A stretch of DNA of 11,292 nucleotides. Origin: Halomonas sp. (GTDB taxonomy: Bacteria; Pseudomonadota; Gammaproteobacteria; Pseudomonadales; Halomonadaceae). The stretch lies in contig SKVX01000402.1 of NCBI GenBank assembly GCA_007129225.1, positions 1 to 11,292 on the forward strand, written 5' to 3'. Made by a program: the position numbers and the translations under genes. Positions 6,514-11,292 of the stretch are shown one piece after another (the stretch's first letter is position 1; each line of letters starts with the position of its first letter). A model generated the notes under the pieces. That model saw only the letters and a program-made list of their open reading frames with translations, searched no databases and had not been told where the DNA came from.

Positions 6514-7092
6514 TTAGAGGCGACCGGTAACGAAGGGACCGATGCGCACCAGGTTCTCGGGGTCGTGTTCACCGCCGAGCTGGTCCGTGGAAAAATACTC
6601 ACGGCTGTTCAGGGGGGCCTGCCAGCGGTCGGCCAGACGGCGGAAAAGTCCCCATGAGGCCTGGTTGTCTGGCGTGATGGTGGTTTCCAGGTGGTGTACA
6701 TCGGCAAGCTCGTCACGGGTCATGACGGCTTCCACCAGGCGCCGGGCAAGCCCCGTACCGCGAGCCTTTTCACCCACAGCCACCTGCCACAGGAAATAGG
6801 TGTCGGGTGCATTGCTCTTTACGTAGCCCGACACGAAACCGACGATTTCACCCTCTTCGTTGGTCGCCACCGCGCAGGTATCCCTGAACTGGGTAGCCAG
6901 CAGCAGGTAGGCGTAGGCGGAGTTGACGTCCAGCGGCGGGCAGGACTTGATCAGTTCATAGATTCCCCAACCGTCATCGGGGTTGGGCTTGCGGATAAAT
7001 AGCGGTGCAGCATCGCTGCCAACCACGGCATCGGCCACGCTGGGCCGTGCAAGGTCGGCAGAGGGGGTAAAAGGTTGCGGTGTTACATTCAT
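6514..7092 (-). CDS. ectA: L-2,4-diaminobutyrate acetyltransferase EctA
   Basis: It transfers acetyl from acetyl-CoA to the gamma-amino group of L-2,4-diaminobutyrate, the second reaction of ectoine synthesis, in the cytoplasm. At 192 residues it is a single GNAT domain of usual length, preceded by about 30 variable residues. The acetyl-CoA loop is VAVGEKARGTGLA at 105-117 with the Arg111-Gly-Thr-Gly pyrophosphate motif. PDDGWGIYELIKSCPPLDVNS at about 38-58 and TPDNQASWGLFRRLADRW at about 140-157 are typical of EctA. The C-terminal DQLGGEHDPENLVRIGPF segment also fits. The start at 7092 is the first ATG and gives the expected N terminus, although the Shine-Dalgarno is poor (GCGAAG). It heads the ectABC operon; a candidate promoter lies at 7125-7153. 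Ectoine operons are known to respond to osmolarity in relatives. No ectR-type regulator gene is next to it. Confidence 0.98.
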   Translation of the reverse strand: MNVTPQPFTPSADLARPSVADAVVGSDAAPLFIRKPNPDDGWGIYELIKSCPPLDVNSAYAYLLLATQFRDTCAVATNEEGEIVGFVSGYVKSNAPDTYFLWQVAVGEKARGTGLARRLVEAVMTRDELADVHHLETTITPDNQASWGLFRRLADRWQAPLNSREYFSTDQLGGEHDPENLVRIGPFVTGRL

Positions 7093-7119
7093 GTTCAGAC
7101 TTCGCTGTAGCGATGTTGC

Positions 7120-7166
7120 GCATAATGATAACAGGGCTTTTGACTAAATTAAAATCGACATTATGC
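7120..7166. repeat. Octamer inverted repeat bracketing the ectA promoter
   Basis: GCATAATG (7120-7127) and CATTATGC (7159-7166) are exact inverted copies with 31 bases between them. They sit at the -10 side and just upstream of the -35 of the candidate promoter. The same octamer recurs at 4532-4539. Confidence 0.6.
7125..7153 (-). promoter_or_regulatory. Candidate ectA promoter
   Basis: On the minus strand TTTAAT (7153-7148) and TATCAT (7130-7125) are 17 bases apart, a weak -35 and a 5-of-6 -10. Transcription would start near 7118, giving a leader of about 26 bases. A second -10-like CATAAT lies at 7165-7160 with no -35 match, which might be a stress-sigma promoter. In H. elongata, sigma-70 and sigma-38 type promoters are reported before ectA. 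Confidence 0.5.
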
Positions 7167-7180
7167 CCCGCGCCCACTTC

Positions 7181-7197
7181 CATAACGCCAGGTTATG
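7181..7197. repeat. Inverted repeat CATAAC-GCCAG-GTTATG
   Basis: Perfect 6-base arms and a 5-base spacer, about 90-105 bases before the ectA ATG and upstream of the candidate promoter. The shape suits a dimeric regulator binding site. Confidence 0.4.
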
Positions 7198-7280
7198 CAA
7201 CGCCTCGATGAGTCCGGTGGTCTAGGTTGTTTGACACCTCACACCGATAGTCTAGTCCAGGTTTTCGTTGATCGTACGTC

Positions 7281-7306
7281 GCCGGGCCGCCCCGGGGCGG
7301 CCCGGC
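7281..7306 (-). terminator. 26-base perfect GC palindrome after gor, possible terminator
   Basis: Arms GCCGGGCCGCCCC (7281-7293) and GGGGCGGCCCGGC (7294-7306) are perfectly complementary with no spacer. It lies 26 bases after the gor stop and would form a very stable hairpin in the gor transcript. No U tract follows, so termination by itself is uncertain; it may block 3' decay or act with Rho. Confidence 0.5.
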
Positions 7307-7332
7307 CGAGGGTTATCTTGTGGCGCGCGATA

Positions 7333-8694
7333 TCACGTGCGTGATGGGGTCCGCATGGTGACGAACTCCTCGGCGCCGGTCGGATGGATTCCCACGGTGG
7401 CATCGAAGTCGGCCTTGGTCAGCCCGGCCCTGACGGCGATGGCGATACCCTGGATAAGCTCACCGGCTTCCTCGCCGACCATGTGCGCCCCCACCACCAC
7501 GTCGCTGGCATCATCGACGATGAGCTTCATCAGGCAACGCTCCTGGCTGCCGGAGAGCGTATGCTTCATGGGCCGGAAATCGGTGCGGTAGACGCGGATC
7601 GCACCATACTGTTCGCGGGCCAGCTCTTCCGAAATGCCCACGGTGCCAATGTTCGGGTGGCAGAAGACCGCCGTGGCAATATTCTGATAATCCAGTGGCG
7701 CAGCCGGTGTGTCGGAGAAGTGCTGCTTGACCAGGTGCATGGCCTCGGCAAGGGCAACCGGCGTCAGCTCAGGGCCACCGGTGACGTCACCCAAGGCCAG
7801 AATTGACGGCACCGATGTCTCGAATCGCTCATTGACCTTCAGCGTGCCATCCGGATTGCGCTCGACACCCAGTTCAGCAAGGCCCAGCCCTTCCAGGTGC
7901 GGCTTGCGGCCCGTGGCTGCAAGCACCGCGTCGACTTCCAGTGTCTCGCCGTTGGTGAGGGTCACCAGCAGGCCACTCTCCACCCGCTCGATGCGTTCGA
8001 TGTTGGTCTCGAAATGAAGGTTCACGCCCTTGAGAGCCATTTGTTCCCGGGTGAATTCACGCACCTCGCGGTCGAAGCCGCGCAGGAACAGTTCGCCACG
8101 ATAGACGAGGTGGGTTTCGCTGCCCAGGCCATTGAAGATGCTGGCAAATTCCACGGCGATATAGCCGCCGCCAAGTACCAGGAAGCGTTCGGGGAAGCGC
8201 TCCAGGTCGAAAACCTCGTTGGACGTCACTGTATGTTCGCTGCCGGGGAATTCGGGCACCCATGGCCAGCCGCCGACGGCGACCAGAATCTTGGCAGCAC
8301 TGATAGTCTCACCGGCCACGTCGACATGATGCTCGTCAACCACCCGGGCACGTCCGTTGATCAGCCTAACCCCGGCTGTCTCCAGCAGGCGGCCGTAGAT
8401 GTCGTTGAGGCGCTTGATTTCACCGCTCTTGTTGTCACGCAGCGTGGCCCAGTCGAAGGTGGGTACACCCGGCAGTTGCCAGCCGAAGCCCGCGGCATCC
8501 TCGAAGGCGTCATGGAAGTGGGCGGCATAGGAATAAAGCTTCTTGGGTACGCAACCCACATTGACACAGGTGCCGCCCAGATAGCGATCCTCGGCCACGG
8601 CGACGCGCGCGCCCGTGGCGGCGGCGGTGCGTGCGGCACGCACGCCGCCGGAACCGGCACCGATGACGAAGAGGTCATAATCGAAGTCTGGCAC
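7333..8694 (-). CDS. gor: Glutathione-disulfide reductase
   Basis: A cytoplasmic flavoenzyme that reduces glutathione disulfide with NADPH and keeps the thiol pool reduced. It has 453 residues, the usual length. The FAD-binding GAGSGG is at 12-17, and the redox disulfide motif GGTCVNVGCVPKK at 40-52 gives Cys43 and Cys48. The NADPH Rossmann segment GGGYIAVEFA is at 175-184. Arg199 and Arg205 match the two arginines (198 and 204 in E. coli) that select NADPH over NADH. The second FAD motif is SILALGDVTGGPELTPVALAEA in the 305-330 region. The C-terminal HPTGAEEF at 437-444 has the active-site His437 and Glu442, contributed to the partner subunit. The start is GTG at 8694, supported by AAGGAG six to seven bases upstream; there is no better ATG. 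The gene is divergent from the carbonic anhydrase gene, and its leader holds a hairpin. Trypanothione or mycothiol reductase is unlikely. Confidence 0.95.
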   Translation of the reverse strand: MPDFDYDLFVIGAGSGGVRAARTAAATGARVAVAEDRYLGGTCVNVGCVPKKLYSYAAHFHDAFEDAAGFGWQLPGVPTFDWATLRDNKSGEIKRLNDIYGRLLETAGVRLINGRARVVDEHHVDVAGETISAAKILVAVGGWPWVPEFPGSEHTVTSNEVFDLERFPERFLVLGGGYIAVEFASIFNGLGSETHLVYRGELFLRGFDREVREFTREQMALKGVNLHFETNIERIERVESGLLVTLTNGETLEVDAVLAATGRKPHLEGLGLAELGVERNPDGTLKVNERFETSVPSILALGDVTGGPELTPVALAEAMHLVKQHFSDTPAAPLDYQNIATAVFCHPNIGTVGISEELAREQYGAIRVYRTDFRPMKHTLSGSQERCLMKLIVDDASDVVVGAHMVGEEAGELIQGIAIAVRAGLTKADFDATVGIHPTGAEEFVTMRTPSRT

Positions 8695-8713
8695 GAAGTT
8701 CTCCTTCTCGAAC

Positions 8714-8734
8714 CGGGCTCTCGAACAGAGCCCG
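8714..8734 (-). repeat. Hairpin in the gor leader
   Basis: Arms CGGGCTCT (8714-8721) and AGAGCCCG (8727-8734) are perfectly complementary with a 5-base loop. On the minus strand the loop and second arm give GTTCGAGA, which is repeated five bases later directly before the gor Shine-Dalgarno. It lies between the candidate transcription start and the ribosome site. Confidence 0.5.
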
Positions 8735-8785
8735 CTGGAATGGAGCGATGATACCAGTGCAGCCCCTCACTCGGGAGTGCGACGG

Positions 8786-8814
8786 TTGACCGCTGCCCTG
8801 ACCGCCTGTAAAAA
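8786..8814 (+). promoter_or_regulatory. Candidate sigma-70 promoter of the carbonic anhydrase gene
   Basis: TTGACC (5 of 6) and TAAAAA (4 of 6) with the ideal 17-base spacer, about 47 bases before the ATG at 8862. Confidence 0.5.
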
Positions 8815-8861
8815 GGCCATCCGCCACTCGTCTGCCAAACCAACAACCGGGTACGCTTTGC

Positions 8862-9515
8862 ATGGACAAGGATATCGCCGCCCTGCTCGAGAACAACCTC
8901 GCCTGGGCAGAGCGCATGTGCCAGGAGGACCCGGACTATTTCACTCGCCTGTCAAGCCAGCAGAATCCCCATTACCTGTGGATCGGCTGCTCGGATAGTC
9001 GCGTTCCGGCGAACCAGATCGTCTCGCTTCCTCCCGGGGAGATTTTCGTCCATCGCAACGTCGCCAATCTTCTCTATCACAATGACATGAATGCCCTCTC
9101 CGTCGTGCAGTATGCGGTGGATGTGCTGAAGGTGAAGCACATCATGATCGTCGGCCACTACGGCTGTGGCGGTGTCCGGGCGGCGGTAGCCGGCGGCGAG
9201 TGCGGCATGGTGGACTACTGGCTCCACTCGGTCCGTGAGCTCTATAGCCACCATCGCTCGGCGTTGGCGGCACTGCCACTGGATGAGCAGGTTGACCGCC
9301 TGTGCGAGCTCAACGTCAAGGCACAGGTCAACAATCTCTGCCGCACCAAGATCCTTCAACTGGCCTGGCAGCGTGGTCAGTCATTGTCCGTCCACGGCTG
9401 GATCTACGGCCTTGGCGACGGGCGGATCAGTGACCTTGCTTGTACGGTACAGGGCCTGGATCAGGTGGAAACCCTCTATCGCATTGACCGGGTCGAGCCG
9501 ACGCCGGGTCAGTAG
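8862..9515 (+). CDS. can: Beta-class carbonic anhydrase, type II (bicarbonate-regulated)
   Basis: A cytoplasmic zinc enzyme that interconverts CO2 and bicarbonate for carboxylation reactions and pH balance. It has 217 residues, close to E. coli Can (220). The zinc ligands Cys43, Asp45, His99 and Cys102 lie in IGCSDSRVPA (41-50) and VGHYGCGG (97-104). Arg47 forms the Asp-Arg dyad. Trp40, Arg65 and Tyr182 match, with an offset of one, the Trp39-Arg64-Tyr181 bicarbonate site known in the Haemophilus enzyme. This places it in the type II subclass, in which bicarbonate displaces the aspartate from zinc and switches the enzyme off. The ATG has no strong Shine-Dalgarno sequence (CCGGGTACGC upstream), but no other start gives the conserved MDKDIAALLENN terminus. 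A sigma-70-like promoter lies just upstream. The next gene, pepQ, follows after 70 bases and may share the transcript. A CynT-type cyanate role is unlikely, since no cyn genes are nearby. Confidence 0.96.
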   Translation: MDKDIAALLENNLAWAERMCQEDPDYFTRLSSQQNPHYLWIGCSDSRVPANQIVSLPPGEIFVHRNVANLLYHNDMNALSVVQYAVDVLKVKHIMIVGHYGCGGVRAAVAGGECGMVDYWLHSVRELYSHHRSALAALPLDEQVDRLCELNVKAQVNNLCRTKILQLAWQRGQSLSVHGWIYGLGDGRISDLACTVQGLDQVETLYRIDRVEPTPGQ

Positions 9516-9553
9516 TGGTTCCACCTATCGTCCGCTCTGGGCAGTACGCTAAA

Positions 9554-9575
9554 CTGGCATCAATCAGACTGCCAG
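9554..9575 (+). repeat. Small hairpin overlapping the pepQ ribosome site
   Basis: Arms CTGGCA (9554-9559) and TGCCAG (9570-9575) with a 10-base loop. The second arm runs into AGGAAGG (9574-9580), the pepQ Shine-Dalgarno, five bases before the ATG. Folding could reduce translation slightly. Confidence 0.3.
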
Positions 9576-9585
9576 GAAGGCTGCC

Positions 9586-10893
9586 ATGACCGACCCGCTC
9601 GCTGAACTCCAGCATCCTCATCTCGACCGGCTCGAGCAGCGCTATGCCGAGGTGCTCTCCCGCCTCGGGCATGATGGCGTATTGATCTACAGCGGCCAGC
9701 CCGCTCTCCATTTCGGCGACGACCAGCACACTGATTTCCAGGCGTATGGTCATTTCCAGCACTGGACCGGTCAGGCCTATCTCGCCCAGAGCTGGCTGCT
9801 GGTGTGTCCGGGTCAACGTCCGATTCTCTATCTGCATGCCCCCGACGACTTCTGGCACCTGCCCGCACGCCTGCCCCACGAGGCCTGGGTAGAGCGTGTC
9901 GAGGTGGTGAAGGGGCGCTTCGACATGCCTCCCGCCCTGCCCCGTGGCCGCCATGCCGTCATCGGTGACGTGGATGGCGCGACGGCCAAGAGCCTGGGGG
10001 CCGAACTCAATCCGACCGCCCTGCTCCTGGCGCTGGATGAAGAGAGGGTGCGCAAGAGCGAGTACGAAGTCGCCTGCATTGGCCAGGCCAACCGACAGGC
10101 GATGGCCGGCCATCTTGCGGCCAGGAATGCCTTCCTGTCAGGCGCAGCCGAGCTGGATGTGCAGCTCGCCTATCTCGAGGCATCGCGTCAACGCGAGAGC
10201 CATGTTCCCTACGGCAATATCATCGGCATGAATGCTCACGCTGGCGTCCTCCATTATCAGCATTATGACGCCACGGCACCGGCCAAGCAGCAAAGCCTGC
10301 TGGTCGATGCCGGGCATCGCTACCGTGGCTATTGCGCCGACATTACTCGCACCTGGGCAGGAGCCCAGGCGGATGCGCTCTTTCCCGCACTCATAGAAGG
10401 TGTCACCCACCTGCAGCGGCAGCTGATTGCCGCGTTGCGGCCCGGTGTCGACTATGTCGCCCTGCATGAGCGGATGCACGACCTTTTGGCTGAGCTGCTG
10501 GTCGAGCATCGCATCGTCCTTGGCAGCCCCGAGTCCGCCGTGGCAAACGGCATCACACGGGCCTTCTGCCCCCATGGGCTGGGCCATCTGCTCGGCATTC
10601 AGGTGCACGATGTGGCCGGACGCCGTGCCGCTGACGGCGCGGCCCTGCCTCAGCCTGACGAGCACCCCGCCCTGCGCTTGACCCGTGAACTGGAGCCGGG
10701 AATGGTTGTCACCATTGAACCGGGGCTCTATGTCATCCCCATGCTGCTGGACCCGCTGCGTGAGGGGCCGGCCGGTCATCAGGTCAACTGGGAGCAGGTG
10801 GAGCGACTGGCTCCTCACGGCGGTATCCGCATCGAGGATAACGTGCTTGTCACCACAGGCACTCCCCGAAACCTGACGCCCGAAGCAGAGTGA
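9586..10893 (+). CDS. pepQ: Xaa-Pro dipeptidase (prolidase) PepQ
   Basis: It cleaves dipeptides with proline at the C-terminal side, recycling proline, in the cytoplasm. It is a 435-residue M24 'pita-bread' metallopeptidase; the E. coli protein has 443. The N-terminal domain (about 1-155) is the prolidase-type creatinase-like domain, the rest the catalytic domain. The five ligands of the two-metal (usually Mn) site are Asp241 (LLVDAG), Asp252 (YCADITRTW), His334 (HGLGHLLG, 330-337), Glu378 (TIEPGLY) and Glu417 (GIRIEDN). The long insertion around 345-365 and IPMLLDP near 384-390 are typical of bacterial PepQ rather than PepP. This family includes the organophosphorus acid anhydrolases of marine bacteria, so a phosphotriesterase side activity is possible but not shown. 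The ATG has the strong Shine-Dalgarno AGGAAGG five bases upstream. The next gene starts seven bases after its stop. Confidence 0.95.
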   Translation: MTDPLAELQHPHLDRLEQRYAEVLSRLGHDGVLIYSGQPALHFGDDQHTDFQAYGHFQHWTGQAYLAQSWLLVCPGQRPILYLHAPDDFWHLPARLPHEAWVERVEVVKGRFDMPPALPRGRHAVIGDVDGATAKSLGAELNPTALLLALDEERVRKSEYEVACIGQANRQAMAGHLAARNAFLSGAAELDVQLAYLEASRQRESHVPYGNIIGMNAHAGVLHYQHYDATAPAKQQSLLVDAGHRYRGYCADITRTWAGAQADALFPALIEGVTHLQRQLIAALRPGVDYVALHERMHDLLAELLVEHRIVLGSPESAVANGITRAFCPHGLGHLLGIQVHDVAGRRAADGAALPQPDEHPALRLTRELEPGMVVTIEPGLYVIPMLLDPLREGPAGHQVNWEQVERLAPHGGIRIEDNVLVTTGTPRNLTPEAE

Positions 10894-10900
10894 TACCATC

Positions 10901-11292
10901 ATGCGCGAGCGGCGACACGATGCCGACTTCTCACCGCCACGTGGTCTGTCCAATGCCCATGTGCAGACACTATTGCCGCGCATCATGCCGCGCCCACCGC
11001 TGGCACGGGAAATGGAGGTGCTCGAACTGCCCGACGGCGACTTCGTCGAGCTGAACTGGGCCAGCCCCCAGCCCGGGGACCCCGAGGCGCCGGTCTTCGT
11101 GCTCTTCCATGGGCTGGAAGGCTCCTTTGACTCACCCTATGCGCGGTGGCTGCTCTCGGCGGCGAGTCGGCTTGGCTGGCGCGCCGTGTTGATGCATTTC
11201 CGTGGCTGCGGCAGCCAGCCCAATCGGTTGCCGAGGGCCTATCACAGCGGCGATACCGCCGACGCTTACTGGCTCTTCGGAAGGCTCTCACA
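10901..11292 (+). CDS. yheT: YheT-family alpha/beta hydrolase (3' end cut by window edge)
   Basis: The first 130 residues of a YheT-type (AB-hydrolase_1, esterase-like) protein. Residues PPRGLSNAHVQTLLPRI at about 12-28, LPDGDFVELNW at 43-53 and FHGLEGSFDSPYARWLL at about 69-85 are the family's N-terminal signatures; the HG in that segment helps form the oxyanion hole. MHFRGCGSQPNRLPRAYHSGDT at about 97-118 is also diagnostic. The catalytic serine lies beyond the window. The exact substrate of YheT proteins is unclear; they are predicted carboxylesterases of the cytoplasm. The start is an ATG seven bases after the pepQ stop with only a weak ribosome site, so coupled translation with pepQ is likely. 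The first ATG was chosen since the conserved block begins about ten residues later. Confidence 0.88.
   Translation, partial: MRERRHDADFSPPRGLSNAHVQTLLPRIMPRPPLAREMEVLELPDGDFVELNWASPQPGDPEAPVFVLFHGLEGSFDSPYARWLLSAASRLGWRAVLMHFRGCGSQPNRLPRAYHSGDTADAYWLFGRLS

Larger units (their letters stand above)
7093..7332. other. gor-ectA intergenic region with the ectA control elements
   Basis: 240 bases between the stop of gor and the start of ectA. It holds a 26-base GC palindrome near gor, a 17-base inverted repeat at 7181-7197, and the octamer pair that brackets the candidate ectA promoter. I see no small gene. The AT-rich part (7120-7166) stands out from the surrounding GC-rich DNA. Confidence 0.7.
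8695..8861. promoter_or_regulatory. Divergent gor/carbonic anhydrase control region
   Basis: 167 bases between the two divergent starts. For gor, TGG plus TATCAT (complement 8748-8756) makes an extended -10 promoter, with a start near 8741. For the carbonic anhydrase gene, TTGACC (8786-8791) and TAAAAA (8809-8814) are 17 bases apart, with a start near 8821 and a leader of about 40 bases. A 12-base palindrome CACTC-GG-GAGTG (8768-8779) sits between them and could be a shared operator. Confidence 0.5.

Noticed and set aside
7231..7260. Perfect TTGACA on the plus strand
   Set aside because: No -10 at 16-18 bases and it points into the 3' end of the convergent gor gene.
7897..8751. Plus-strand frame of 284 codons opposite gor
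   Set aside because: Shadow of gor, whose flavin and disulfide motifs are intact.
10138..10986. Minus-strand open frame of 282 codons opposite pepQ
   Set aside because: It covers all catalytic motifs of pepQ in antisense and the start of the yheT gene; no domain or start signal supports it.
1..11292. Mobile element, CRISPR, phage, toxin-antitoxin or defence system
   Set aside because: No repeats of that kind, no transposase, integrase or nuclease genes; all large genes belong to known housekeeping or stress families.

Overview
The window is GC-rich, gene-dense gammaproteobacterial chromosome. The ectoine genes are very close to what I remember of Halomonas elongata EctA, EctB and EctC, so a Halomonas-like member of the Halomonadaceae is the best guess. 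That comparison is from memory, not from a search. I see no transposase, phage gene, CRISPR array, tRNA or rRNA; this is ordinary backbone sequence.

Layout. Positions 1-7092 are all coded on the minus strand. In transcription order they hold ectA (7092-6514), ectB (6430-5165), ectC (5087-4677) and a strong hairpin terminator (4606-4633). A promoter-like AT-rich spot near 4523-4554 follows, then a three-gene membrane cluster: a lipoprotein retropepsin-like protease (4347-3499), a 7TM protein with a degenerate transglutaminase domain (3464-1959) and a RimK-like ATP-grasp ligase (1954-953). Tight spacing continues into zur (919-467) and hisI (440 to the left edge, cut). Above ectA lies gor (8694-7333, minus). 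It is divergent from a plus-strand block: a type II beta-carbonic anhydrase gene (8862-9515), pepQ (9586-10893) and a yheT-type hydrolase gene (from 10901, cut by the right edge).

How the genes work together. EctA, EctB and EctC turn L-aspartate-beta-semialdehyde into the compatible solute ectoine, the main osmoprotectant of such halophiles. The order of the reactions is EctB, then EctA, then EctC. The downstream cluster (peptidase, 7TM protein, amidoligase) is a recurrent gene neighbourhood of largely unknown function. Next to the ectoine operon, and with a similar promoter octamer, it may also belong to the response to salt or envelope stress; this is inference. Zur and HisI link zinc sensing to a zinc enzyme of histidine synthesis. 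Gor, carbonic anhydrase and prolidase are housekeeping functions: thiol redox balance, CO2/bicarbonate exchange and dipeptide turnover.

The most interesting non-coding signals are the octamer GCATAATG/CATTATGC, which brackets the candidate ectA promoter and recurs before the protease cluster, and hairpins in both ectABC spacers. No clearly new defence or mobile system is visible. The least understood unit is the protease/7TM/ATP-grasp cluster.
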